This document shows, piece by piece, positions 35,047-43,925 of a stretch of DNA of 64,000 nucleotides. This stretch comes from Betaproteobacteria bacterium MOLA814 (GTDB taxonomy: Bacteria > Pseudomonadota > Gammaproteobacteria > Burkholderiales > Burkholderiaceae_C), in NCBI GenBank assembly GCA_000496475.1, contig AYMW01000001.1, forward strand, positions 370,623 through 434,622. The letters are read 5' to 3'. Every line of letters starts with the position of its first letter. Position 1 is the first letter of the stretch. The notes beneath the pieces are model-generated. The model was not told the DNA's origin and ran no database searches. It saw only the letters and a program-made list of their open reading frames with translations. Both the position numbers and the translations under genes were made by a program.

Positions 35047-37276
35047 AGCCCCTGCGCCACGTATGAAATTTTTCCACCCATCGCAACACAGCCGCTGGCG
35101 CATGGGCACGCTTCCATTCACCCGCGGCGTACTTGTTGGCCTCACCCATGGTGGGATAGGTGTGAATGGTGCCCAAAATTTTATTCAAACCCAAGCCGTA
35201 TTTCATAGCAAGCACGAACTCTGTCAGCAAGTCGCCGCCTCCAGCGCCCACGATGGTGGCGCCCAAGATGGTGTCTTTACCGGGTTTGGTCAGCACTTTG
35301 ACGAATCCAGCGGTAGCAGAGTCGGTGATGGCACGGTCCAGTTCGTGCAACTCAAATCTTGTCACCTCTACCGCTATGCCTTGGGCTGCGGCCTCGGCTT
35401 CACTCAAACCTACACGCGCCACTTCGGGATCGGTAAAGGTAGCCCACGGTATCACTCTGTAGTCAACCTTAAATAATTTAAAGTCGCCAAACAAGGCATT
35501 AACGGCGGCAAACCATGCCTGATGCGACGCCGTATGGGTGAACTGGTAAGGACCCGCCACATCGCCTGCAGCCAAGATATTGGGGTATTTGGTTTGCAAG
35601 TACCCGTTGGTTTGCACCACCCGCCCCACCTCAATACCCAACGCTTCTAGGCCAAAACCTGACAACCTGGCGTTGCGTCCTACCGCTGCAATGAGCACGT
35701 CAAACTCAATGCGCTTTTCCGCTCCGTTATGGATCACCACAATCGCATGTGCGCGACCCTGGTGACCAGGCCCGCTTGGCTCACCCGGCTCACAACGTAC
35801 CGCTTGATGCCCTGCAAGGATGGTCACACCATCGCGTTGCATAGCCGCAGCCACCACCTCAGAGGCGTCCTCATCTTCGCGCGGCAATATGCGTGTGCCC
35901 ATTTCAACTTGAGTCACACCGCTGCCTAAACGCGCCAAAGCGTGAGACAACTCACAGCCAATGGGGCCGCCACCCAACACCACCACACGCTGCGGCGCTG
36001 AGGGAAGCGCTGCCAGCGCATCCCACATGGTGTCGCTGGTCAGCACACCCACATCATCAATGCCTGGCAGCGGCGGCACAAATGGGCGTGCGCCAGTGGC
36101 AATGATGATGGCGCGGGTGGTGAGTGTTTGAACCCCACCATCGGTGTCCGTAATCTCGACTGTCCAAGGGTCTACGATTCGGGCATAGCCTTGCACCACG
36201 TCAACGCCCAAGGCTGTGTAACGCTCTGTGCTGTCGTGGGGCTCAATGGCTGTGACCACTTGGCGGACACGCTTCATCACGTCAGGAAAAGAAGCCGCCA
36301 CTTGTGCGTGATCGACCGCCGCATGGTTCAGGCCATAGGTGTGCGCGTAGCGCATTTGATGGGCAACCTTGGCACTTTTTATAAGCGCCTTGCTGGGCAC
36401 ACAGCCATAGTTCAAACAATCACCGCCCATTTTGTGCGTTTCAACCAAGGTAACTTTGGCTTTGACTGCCGCGGCGATATAGGCACTTACCAGACCGGCT
36501 GCACCACCGCCAATAACCACCATGTTGCGGTCAAACTGCTTAGGCCTGCTGTAGCCGCTGTACACGCGCTTGGCTTGCCATTGGGCAACAAACCATTTAG
36601 CCACCCAAGGAAACAGTGCCAGCAACACGAACGAGCCTAATAAACCCGGCGAAGCAATACCACTGAGGCTGTCAATTTGAGCCAATTGCGTACCCGCCAG
36701 CACATACACGACCGTACCTGGCAGCATGCCAACCTGACTGGCCCAATAAAAAGTACGTGCTTTCAACTGGGTAAGGCCCATCAGCAAATTGATGAGAAAA
36801 AACGGAAACACCGGCACCAAGCGCAAGCTGAACAAGTAAAACGCACCGTCTTTGGCAATCCCATCGTTGACTGCACGTAAGCGCTCGCCGAAGCGGCGCT
36901 GCACCGTGTCACCCAAGACAAACCGCGCAGCCAACATCGCCAGTGTGGCCCCCGTGGTTGAAGCAAACGACACCAACAACAAACCTTGCCAGAGGCCAAA
37001 CAGCGCACCACCAGCCAGAGTGAGCCACACGGCGCCGGGCAGCGACACAGCAGTCACCAGCACATACACGACAAAGAACGTTGCCGCAGCTGCCCACGGC
37101 TGATCAACGCGCCAAGAAGCCAAACCTGCTGCGTGCGCCTTCAGCGAGGCAAGGCTCAGCCATTGGCTGGCGTCGCTGCGGGCATACACCCACAGCGCAG
37201 CAAACACTACAACAACAACAAGTAGCTTCATCAGCAACGACAGTGGGCGGCTGCTGTGAGCAGTGGGAGAATTCAT
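35045..37276 (-). CDS. VTT-domain / FAD pyridine nucleotide-disulfide oxidoreductase fusion
   Basis: This 743-residue protein joins two parts. Residues 1-235 are a multi-pass membrane domain of the TVP38/TMEM64 (VTT, DedA-related) type, with VSLPGAVWLTLAGGALFG and LRLVPVFPFFLINLLMGLT. Residues 250-743 are a flavin disulfide reductase with the FAD site VVIGGGAAGLVSA, the redox pair Cys287/Cys292 (GGDCLNYGCVPSKAL), NAD-binding VVLGGGPIGCELS, and a C-terminal dimerisation domain. It resembles mercuric reductase and lipoamide dehydrogenase, but the C-terminal metal-binding cysteine pair of MerA is absent, so mercury reduction is unlikely. The substrate is unknown; a membrane-tethered thiol or quinone reductase is my inference. 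Such fusions occur in other bacteria and cyanobacteria. Confidence 0.9.
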   Translation of the reverse strand: MNSPTAHSSRPLSLLMKLLVVVVVFAALWVYARSDASQWLSLASLKAHAAGLASWRVDQPWAAAATFFVVYVLVTAVSLPGAVWLTLAGGALFGLWQGLLLVSFASTTGATLAMLAARFVLGDTVQRRFGERLRAVNDGIAKDGAFYLFSLRLVPVFPFFLINLLMGLTQLKARTFYWASQVGMLPGTVVYVLAGTQLAQIDSLSGIASPGLLGSFVLLALFPWVAKWFVAQWQAKRVYSGYSRPKQFDRNMVVIGGGAAGLVSAYIAAAVKAKVTLVETHKMGGDCLNYGCVPSKALIKSAKVAHQMRYAHTYGLNHAAVDHAQVAASFPDVMKRVRQVVTAIEPHDSTERYTALGVDVVQGYARIVDPWTVEITDTDGGVQTLTTRAIIIATGARPFVPPLPGIDDVGVLTSDTMWDALAALPSAPQRVVVLGGGPIGCELSHALARLGSGVTQVEMGTRILPREDEDASEVVAAAMQRDGVTILAGHQAVRCEPGEPSGPGHQGRAHAIVVIHNGAEKRIEFDVLIAAVGRNARLSGFGLEALGIEVGRVVQTNGYLQTKYPNILAAGDVAGPYQFTHTASHQAWFAAVNALFGDFKLFKVDYRVIPWATFTDPEVARVGLSEAEAAAQGIAVEVTRFELHELDRAITDSATAGFVKVLTKPGKDTILGATIVGAGGGDLLTEFVLAMKYGLGLNKILGTIHTYPTMGEANKYAAGEWKRAHAPAAVLRWVEKFHTWRRG

Positions 37277-37489
37277 GTGTCAAAACCTAGGTTAAATTAA
37301 AGCGGGCACCCAAGCGTTCACAACCCTATTCGATAATGATCTATTTCAGGTTACAGGCCTCAACGCGGTGCTGTTACTTCACTGTAACCTAGGGCCTAGA
37401 CCCAACGTATGCATTGACACACGCGATCACACCGCCTGCTCAATTTACTCAACAAACCACTGTGTTTCATACCCAGGACCGTTCAGACC

Positions 37490-38731
37490 ATGTCACGTTA
37501 TTTACTCACCCGCCGCCGCACCCTGGCACTAGCCCTCGCCTCATGGTTGTCGCTGACCACGCCAATGACTGCCAACATCGCCATCGCCGCAACAGGTGCA
37601 CAGCCTTGGTCAGACATTGAAACAAACGCCAAGGGTCAAACTGTTTATTTCAACGCATGGGGTGGTGGTGAGCGTATCAACGCCTACCTGCGCTGGGTTG
37701 GCGAGCAAGTGCAAACGCAGTTCGGCGTGAAGTTGGTTCACGTCAAGGTGGCAGACATTGCTGAAACCATCGCCAGAGTGCGCGGCGAAGTGGCCGCTGG
37801 CAAACGAAACAATGGGTCAACAGACCTCATGTGGGTCAATGGCGAAAATTTTGCCACACTCAAACGAGAAGGCTTGCTGTTTGGACCCTTTGCGCAAGCA
37901 TTGCCCAACTTTGTGCACGTAGACACTGCAGGCAAGCCCACCACACTGAAAGATTTTGGTGAAACCACAGACGGCTTAGAGTCGCCTTGGGGCATGGCCC
38001 AGCTCACCTTTTATGCCGACAGACAGCTGCTCCCCACGCCACCGCGCAACGCACAAGAACTGGAACAACTCGCCGCCAAACAGCCAGGGCGCATCACCTA
38101 TCCGCGCCCACCAGAGTTTCATGGAACCACATTTTTAAAGCAGTTGTTGCTTGAACTCAACCCACAACGCACCTGGCTTGATCAACCGGTGACAGACGCT
38201 GCTTTTAAACAAGCCACTGCGCCACTGTGGACCTACCTAGATGCCCTGCACCCAAACCTGTGGCGTAGCGGTCAACAATTTCCCACCAGCGTGGCTCAGA
38301 TTGCCCAAGGCGTATCCGACAGGTCGCTGCTACTGGGTTTGACCTTCAACCCGGTTGAGGCCAGTGCGGAGGTCGCCGCGGGAAAACTACCCGTGTCGAC
38401 CTACAGCTACCAACATACCGGGGGCACCATTGGCAACACCCATTTTGTAGCCATTCCAACCAATGCCAATGCGCCCCAAGGTGCACAAGTGGTCGCTAAT
38501 TTCTTGTTGTCGCCGCTGGCTCAGGCTCGTAAATCTGATATCCGTGTGTGGGGTGACCCCACCGTGCTGGACCTACAGTCGCTAGACGCCGCAGGACAAG
38601 CCGCTTTTGCCGCAGCTACCAGCGGCAATACAGGCGGTGCGTTGGCCAACACAGCACCCACATTGGGCGAACCGCATGTGTCCTGGGTAGGCGCACTTGA
38701 GACGGCATGGATTCAGCGCTACGGCCAATAG
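37490..38731 (+). CDS. ynjB: YnjB-type ABC transporter substrate-binding protein
   Basis: This 413-residue protein has a signal peptide (about 1-37, ending NIAIAATG). A solute-binding core follows, typical of the YnjB family: QTVYFNAWGGGERINAYLRWV near the start, STDLMWVNGENFATLKREGLLFGPFA, and GLESPWGMAQLTFYAD. It would capture a substrate in the periplasm for the adjacent permease and ATPase. The substrate of YnjBCD systems is not established. It starts the gene set of substrate-binding protein, permease, ATPase and phosphotransferase. Confidence 0.88.
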   Translation: MSRYLLTRRRTLALALASWLSLTTPMTANIAIAATGAQPWSDIETNAKGQTVYFNAWGGGERINAYLRWVGEQVQTQFGVKLVHVKVADIAETIARVRGEVAAGKRNNGSTDLMWVNGENFATLKREGLLFGPFAQALPNFVHVDTAGKPTTLKDFGETTDGLESPWGMAQLTFYADRQLLPTPPRNAQELEQLAAKQPGRITYPRPPEFHGTTFLKQLLLELNPQRTWLDQPVTDAAFKQATAPLWTYLDALHPNLWRSGQQFPTSVAQIAQGVSDRSLLLGLTFNPVEASAEVAAGKLPVSTYSYQHTGGTIGNTHFVAIPTNANAPQGAQVVANFLLSPLAQARKSDIRVWGDPTVLDLQSLDAAGQAAFAAATSGNTGGALANTAPTLGEPHVSWVGALETAWIQRYGQ

Positions 38732-38822
38732 CCGTCAACCTTGACTCGGACGCCACATAAAGCGCCGGCTTATAGGTCAACTTAAACACCAACCCATCGC
38801 TGTTGCACACCACAAGCCTTCC

Positions 38823-40520
38823 ATGACGGTATCGTCCAACACTTTCAGCCGCATAGGCTTGTTTTTCATGCTCAGTGCATTGGCGCTGGCCTTGGGTATC
38901 CCCTTGGCTGCAGCGCTTGGACACGCTGGCGTGCAAGGTGCTTCCCATCACGCATGGGATACCTTGCTACGACACCCCAGCACGGGGACTGCGCTGTTAC
39001 TAAGCCTCATCACATCATTGGTCTCAGTGGCTGCTTGTGTTGGCCTAGCGAAGTGGTTGGTGTTTTATTTGTGGGTTGCATCAGGACAAACCGACCGGTC
39101 ATGGCAGCGTTTTACGCGCTGGCTTCCAGCTATGTTGGCCATGCCGCACGTGGCTTTTGCCATTGGTATTGTGTGGCTGATTGCACCCAGTGGTTGGCTG
39201 GTACGTGTGGTGTCACCTGGCTTAACTGGCTGGCAGTGGCCACCAGATTGGCCGTTGGTCAATGATGCCTTTGGCTTGGGCTTGTGCGCTGTACTCATCG
39301 GAAAAGAGCTGCCTTTTTTACTGTGGAGCCTGGCCACCCAGCTGCAACGCCCCGATATGCAACAAACGCTGTCGCGCGCCATGACCACCGCGACATGCCT
39401 TGGCTACAGCCCTCGCCAAACTTGGCGGCGCATCATGTGGCCCATGCTGTTGCCCAAGCTTGGCTGGCCATTAATGGCCATGTTTGCCTATGGCATCAGC
39501 CAAGTAGACATGGCCTTGGTCGTTGGCCCCAACCAGCCGCCAACGCTGGCGGTGCTGGCATGGCAGTGGCTGCAAGACCCCGACCCCCGCATGGCCAGCG
39601 CCGGCATAGCAGCAGCTTGGCTGCTGAGTGTTGCTGGTGCTGCGTGCGCATTCCTAACGTGGCTGGCCATGCGCTGGCAGGGTTGGCAGCGCTTGAACAC
39701 CCGCGGCCACCACAACTTTTCAAACCGTGTCCCAACCGGTTCTGGGCACACCACACACCAGCACAAATCTGCAGTCGCTTTTTGGAGAGGCTTTAGTGGC
39801 GTGTATGTGGCGATAGTGTTGGCTTTGGCAACAGCCAGCTTGACCCTGTACTGGCCCTTTCCCAATGTGTGGCCGCAGCAGTGGCACTGGGGCGCATGGG
39901 CGCAAGCGCTCATCAGTTCTGAAGCCTTGGGCACCACTTGTAGCTTGGCATCCATGAGCAGCATTGCCGCGATGCTGTGGACGCTGGCGTGGCTAGAGGC
40001 CGCACCGCCTCGTCTGGAGTTGGCCATAAGACCTGCACTGTATGGCCTGTTGGTTTTGCCGCCTGTGTTGTGGTTGTCAGGACTGCACCAAGCTGCCACC
40101 GTGGTGGGGATAGATGCCAGTTGGGTGGGCGTTGGCGCAGCCCACACATTGGCTGTGCTGCCGTACACCGTGCTGATGTTGAGCCCAGCCTACCTCAGCT
40201 TTGACCAGCGTTTGTCATGGGTCAGCGCCAGCCTTGGCGTGCCAACATGGCGCTATCTCTTGGGCGTTAAATGGCCAATGCTAAAGACCGCCATACTCAA
40301 CGCTTGGGCAGTTGGCTTTGCAGTCAGTGTGGCACAGTACCTCCCCACACAAATGCTGGGGGCTGGGCGTGTGACGACCATCACTACAGAAGCAGTCACG
40401 CTGGCCAGCGGCGGACAACGCGACACAGCATCTGCTTTCGGACTGCTACAAATAGTGCTGCCAGCAGTGGCTTTTGGCTTGGCCCACGTGTGGGCAAAGC
40501 GCACACCCTATACCTATTAA
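38823..40520 (+). CDS. ynjC: YnjC-type ABC transporter fused permease
   Basis: This 565-residue protein contains about twelve membrane segments in two homologous halves, as in YnjC and other iron/thiamine-type permeases with both domains on one chain. The first coupling region is near TTATCLGYSPRQTWRRIMWPMLLP and the second near VSASLGVPTWRYLLGVKWPMLK, each of the EAA-loop type. It should form the channel of the importer with YnjD. It begins about 90 bases after the binding-protein gene and is followed by the ATPase gene 6 bases later. Confidence 0.88.
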   Translation: MTVSSNTFSRIGLFFMLSALALALGIPLAAALGHAGVQGASHHAWDTLLRHPSTGTALLLSLITSLVSVAACVGLAKWLVFYLWVASGQTDRSWQRFTRWLPAMLAMPHVAFAIGIVWLIAPSGWLVRVVSPGLTGWQWPPDWPLVNDAFGLGLCAVLIGKELPFLLWSLATQLQRPDMQQTLSRAMTTATCLGYSPRQTWRRIMWPMLLPKLGWPLMAMFAYGISQVDMALVVGPNQPPTLAVLAWQWLQDPDPRMASAGIAAAWLLSVAGAACAFLTWLAMRWQGWQRLNTRGHHNFSNRVPTGSGHTTHQHKSAVAFWRGFSGVYVAIVLALATASLTLYWPFPNVWPQQWHWGAWAQALISSEALGTTCSLASMSSIAAMLWTLAWLEAAPPRLELAIRPALYGLLVLPPVLWLSGLHQAATVVGIDASWVGVGAAHTLAVLPYTVLMLSPAYLSFDQRLSWVSASLGVPTWRYLLGVKWPMLKTAILNAWAVGFAVSVAQYLPTQMLGAGRVTTITTEAVTLASGGQRDTASAFGLLQIVLPAVAFGLAHVWAKRTPYTY

Positions 40521-40526
40521 TTGCGC

Positions 40527-41189
40527 ATGCGTTTAGACATCCAGATCAACAACTTGGGCCTCATTGGCCAAGCCCCGCTGCTTCGCGACATCCGTTTAAG
40601 CGTTGAGGCGGGCAGTGTGCACACGCTGATGGGGCCCAGCGGCAGCGGCAAAAGCAGCTTGTTATTGGCCATTGCTGGTCAACTGCACGCGCCTATGGCC
40701 TACCAAGGGCACATCAAGCTGGACGCAATGGCACTGGACCACACGCCCGCGCACCTCAGGCGCATTGGCATGATGTTTCAAGACGACTTGTTGTTTCCGC
40801 AACTCAACGTTTTAGACAACTTGCTATTTGGCGTGCCACGCCACGCCCTCAGTAACACCCAACGCACTGAGGCAGCTCAGACAGCTTTGGCTGAGATTGA
40901 GATGAGTCACAAGGCGCACAGCTGGCCTCACCAGTTGTCAGGTGGCGAGCGGACACGCGTGGCGCTGATGCGTGCCCTATTGGCTCAACCGAAAGCACTG
41001 TTGCTAGATGAACCATTTGCAGCATTAGACGCCGACTTGCGCCAGCGATTGCGCACGTGGGTCTTCAGCACCTTAAAGGCCAGCGGCGTACCCACCTTGG
41101 TGGTGACACACGATGTGCAAGATGTTGAGAGCAGTGACACACTGACCCGATTGCTTGCTGCTGAGCCACCGGGCACGTTCACATGCTAG
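40527..41189 (+). CDS. ynjD: YnjD-type ABC transporter ATP-binding protein
   Basis: This 220-residue ATPase has Walker A GPSGSGKSSL, the Q-loop MMFQDDLLFPQ, signature LSGGERTRVALMRAL, Walker B ALLLDEPFAALD and the switch His in VVTHD. It is shorter than usual and has no C-terminal regulatory domain. The ATG at 40527 is preferred over a TTG two codons upstream. Its end overlaps the start of the phosphotransferase gene by 7 bases, so the two are translationally coupled. Confidence 0.9.
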   Translation: MRLDIQINNLGLIGQAPLLRDIRLSVEAGSVHTLMGPSGSGKSSLLLAIAGQLHAPMAYQGHIKLDAMALDHTPAHLRRIGMMFQDDLLFPQLNVLDNLLFGVPRHALSNTQRTEAAQTALAEIEMSHKAHSWPHQLSGGERTRVALMRALLAQPKALLLDEPFAALDADLRQRLRTWVFSTLKASGVPTLVVTHDVQDVESSDTLTRLLAAEPPGTFTC

Positions 41190-41845
41190 ACAGCTACACA
41201 CAAAAGGCCATTCGCCCACTTATCAGCAGCTTAGCTGGCGCACTTCACGGCCTTGGAGTGGGTGCCAACACGCTGACTTGGTGGGGCTGGGGCTTGGGCA
41301 TGGCCAGCGCCATGGCCATTGCCAACCAGATGTACGTGCTTGGCTTGTGCGTGCTGTTGCTCTCGCGCCTATGCGATGGCCTAGACGGGGCTGTGGCCAG
41401 ACTGAGCCAGCCCAGTGATGCGGGCGGTTTTTTGGACATCAGTTTAGATTTTTGGTTTTATGCAGCTATTCCGCTGGCATTTGCGTGGGCTGACCCCGCG
41501 AGAAACGCCTTGGCTGCTGCGTGTCTACTGGCCGCATTTATAAGCACTGGCACCAGTTTTCTGGCCTATGCTGTTATGCGTGAAAAGCAAAAAGCACACA
41601 CATCCCAAGCAACTTGTCTCCAACCTCAACATGAACCAAACCCCACAGCGCCAGAGGCTACCGTCACCCGAGCCGACAAGTCGTTTTACTTTGTAGGCGG
41701 CCTGACTGAGGCCACAGAAACGCTGGGGTTTTTTGTGGCGATGTGCCTGTGGCCATCGTATTTCCCAACCTTCGCCTTTGTCTTCTCAGCGCTGTGTACC
41801 GTCACCAGTCTGACCCGTATTCGTTCGGGTCTGCGCGACTTATAA
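41183..41845 (+). CDS. ynjF: CDP-alcohol phosphotransferase family protein (YnjF-like)
   Basis: This 220-residue membrane protein has the CDP-alcohol phosphotransferase motif D-x2-D-G-x2-A-R...G-x3-D-x3-D in DGLDGAVAR and GGFLDISLDF (about 73-97), plus several membrane segments. Such enzymes move a phosphoalcohol from a CDP-activated donor to an acceptor alcohol; substrate here is unknown. A Thr/Pro-rich loop near 135-160 is unusual. In E. coli the gene ynjF stands in the same cluster with ynjBCD, so the association is conserved although ynjE, the rhodanese, is absent here. It overlaps ynjD by 7 bases. Confidence 0.88.
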   Translation: MLDSYTQKAIRPLISSLAGALHGLGVGANTLTWWGWGLGMASAMAIANQMYVLGLCVLLLSRLCDGLDGAVARLSQPSDAGGFLDISLDFWFYAAIPLAFAWADPARNALAAACLLAAFISTGTSFLAYAVMREKQKAHTSQATCLQPQHEPNPTAPEATVTRADKSFYFVGGLTEATETLGFFVAMCLWPSYFPTFAFVFSALCTVTSLTRIRSGLRDL

Positions 41846-41858
41846 ACCAACAGCCACT

Positions 41859-42614
41859 ATGAACCGCACCATTGTTGTAACAGCGCTGATTACGGCGAGT
41901 CTGGCCTATGCCCATGCGTTGTCGCCCATATCCGACAGGGCGCAAGTACCCGCACCGCTGCTCCACGCAACAGGTCAGATAAACGCTGTATGGAGCCGTG
42001 TTGGCCTGCCAACAGACAAGGGCGTCGCCGCGCCCGTCATCAGCGTTGCCATTGCACCAAACTCAACTGCGCCGGGCGTTCGCATAGACAGCAATGCGAG
42101 TTATGGGCACTTGCTACAAAAGGGGCCATGGCCTGCGGGGGTGATCAGTTGGCAATGGCGCTTAGACACCGCCTTGTCTAAAGCCAACCTGCAAGAGAAA
42201 GCTGGCGACGATGCTGCGCTCAAGGTGTGTGTCAGTTTTGCCCACCATGATGCTAGTGTGCCTTGGGGTGAGCGTTTGATGCTGCGCATTGCCCGCAGCA
42301 CCAGCGCGCTTGACCTACCCGCAGCCACCATTTGCTATATCTGGGACAACCGATACCCCATCGGTACGACGGGTGCAAATCCTTATACCAAGCGGGTCCG
42401 CTACATGGTGCTGCAAACCAATACCAGCGCGCTGAATGAGTGGACGACACAACGGCGCAATTTGTCGGATGATTTTTTAAAGCTCTTTGGTGACGAGGCC
42501 CAAGTGGTCCCACCAGTCAGCGCTATAGCTGTTGGCGCAGATACCGACAACACACAAGAACAAGCGCTTGGTTGGGTCAACAATTTACGATGGGAAACAC
42601 CGGCTACATATTAG
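41859..42614 (+). CDS. DUF3047 family protein
   Basis: This 251-residue protein has a signal-like start (about 1-20) and the DUF3047 pattern. Landmarks are an early hydrophobic/basic strand, SNASYGHLLQKGPWPAGVISWQWRLD, AGDDAALKVCVSF, and the C-terminal ICYIWDNRYPIGTTGANPY with VVPPVSAIAVGADTDNTQEQ. DUF3047 is widespread in proteobacteria, exported and without established function; a carbohydrate- or ligand-binding beta-sandwich is plausible. It follows ynjF by 13 bases and is probably in the same transcript, linking it to the transport/phospholipid cluster. Confidence 0.85.
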   Translation: MNRTIVVTALITASLAYAHALSPISDRAQVPAPLLHATGQINAVWSRVGLPTDKGVAAPVISVAIAPNSTAPGVRIDSNASYGHLLQKGPWPAGVISWQWRLDTALSKANLQEKAGDDAALKVCVSFAHHDASVPWGERLMLRIARSTSALDLPAATICYIWDNRYPIGTTGANPYTKRVRYMVLQTNTSALNEWTTQRRNLSDDFLKLFGDEAQVVPPVSAIAVGADTDNTQEQALGWVNNLRWETPATY

Positions 42615-42724
42615 AACGCAACGGTCTTTGTTAGCCCAAAAGTCCTCACTGTATAAAACGTGCAAAATAGTTTCAAATAGATAACTAAAAATTACATGTT
42701 TGCCCTCCATTTAAGTACGTCATT

Positions 42725-43897
42725 TTGAACGCCACAAAACAAATAGTTCTTCTGGGTGCTGGCCATGCACACGTCCATATCATCCAACACTGGCAGCAAT
42801 CGGCTGCCCCGAACGCACAACTCACAGTAGTTACACCGCGGGCTGAACACATTTACAGTGGCATGCTGCCAGGCCTTATAGCGGGCAAGTACCAACGAAC
42901 TCAGTGTGAGTTGCACGTGGCACGCTTGCTCAAAAATAGTGCAGCCAATTGGATACAAGCCAGCGCACGGCACATCAACGCGGCCAGCCAAGTCATCACA
43001 CTAAACACTGGACAACAGATTTCTTTTGATACCTTGTCGATAGACATCGGCAGCGCCATGAACAAGCTTGAGCTGAATAAGCGCATACCAGGCGCAGCTG
43101 AACATGGCCTGTGTATTCGTCCTATTGATGACTTTGCAACCCAATGGCCGGCAGTGCTGGCACGCCTTCGCCAAAAGCCTCAAAGTGTGGTCGTTGTAGG
43201 CGCTGGCGCATCAGGTGTTGAAATTATTTTGGCAGTGGCAAAGGCACTGGCGCTGAGTCAAACCAAAGCTGGACTCACACTGATAGCTGGCACACGGGGC
43301 CTGTTGCACAACTACTCTCCCATGGCCAAACGACTGGCCGGCGAAGTCCTTCAGCGCGCAGGGGTTCAGGTGATTGACCAACATTGTGTCGGGCTGACCA
43401 GCCATACGCTCAGTTTGCACGGTGGCCTGCGTTTAAAATGTGACTTGGCTATTCTTGCAACAGGTGGCCATGCCCCCACCCTATTGGCGCCGTCTGGCTT
43501 GTCATTGAACGACTATGGCTACATTCGCGTGAACGAGTACGGCCAATCACACTCCCACCCCAACGTCTTTGCTGTCGGCGATGTCAGTGCCAGCACGCCT
43601 TACCCGCATCCAAAAAGCGGCGTATACGCTGTGAGGGCTGGGCCGCCCTTACTGCGCAACCTGTTAGCCAGTGCAAACAGGCATTCTTTGGTGGCATTTA
43701 AACCTCCAAAGCGCACATTGAACTTGCTGAATTTAAGCAACGGAAGTGCCCTTGCAATTTGGGGCAGCTGGGCAGCTTGCTCACGCCTATTTTGGTGGTG
43801 GAAGAACGTAATCGACAAAGGTTTTATTGCCAAGCAGGTGCAACGCATTGCGCAAAAAGAAATGCCTAAACCAGCACAAAAAGTCAGTACGTCATGA
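42725..43897 (+). CDS. FAD-dependent pyridine nucleotide oxidoreductase (type found fused or linked to SelD)
   Basis: This 390-residue flavoprotein starts IVLLGAGHAHVHIIQHW and contains TPRAEHIYSGMLPGLIAGKY, a second nucleotide site VVVGAGASGVEI, and the FAD-contacting FAVGDVSAS. This pattern matches the NADH-dehydrogenase-like proteins that precede or fuse to selenide dikinase (SelD) in other bacteria; no SelD is present here. The C-terminal redox disulfide of disulfide reductases is missing. The only credible start is TTG at 42725, overlapping the stop of a short upstream frame (42696-42728, MFALHLSTSF) that could act as a leader. Function unknown; quinone reduction is possible. Confidence 0.82.
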   Translation: MNATKQIVLLGAGHAHVHIIQHWQQSAAPNAQLTVVTPRAEHIYSGMLPGLIAGKYQRTQCELHVARLLKNSAANWIQASARHINAASQVITLNTGQQISFDTLSIDIGSAMNKLELNKRIPGAAEHGLCIRPIDDFATQWPAVLARLRQKPQSVVVVGAGASGVEIILAVAKALALSQTKAGLTLIAGTRGLLHNYSPMAKRLAGEVLQRAGVQVIDQHCVGLTSHTLSLHGGLRLKCDLAILATGGHAPTLLAPSGLSLNDYGYIRVNEYGQSHSHPNVFAVGDVSASTPYPHPKSGVYAVRAGPPLLRNLLASANRHSLVAFKPPKRTLNLLNLSNGSALAIWGSWAACSRLFWWWKNVIDKGFIAKQVQRIAQKEMPKPAQKVSTS

Positions 43898-43925
43898 ACA
43901 AATAATTGGCGCAGTGGTACGCCGC

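Noticed and set aside
35045-37276. Mercuric reductase assignment for the VTT fusion
   Set aside because: The C-terminal cysteine pair required by MerA is absent and no mer genes are near.
39488-40168. 226-codon minus frame opposite the YnjC-type permease
   Set aside because: The plus-strand permease has real membrane segments and loops; the minus frame has none.
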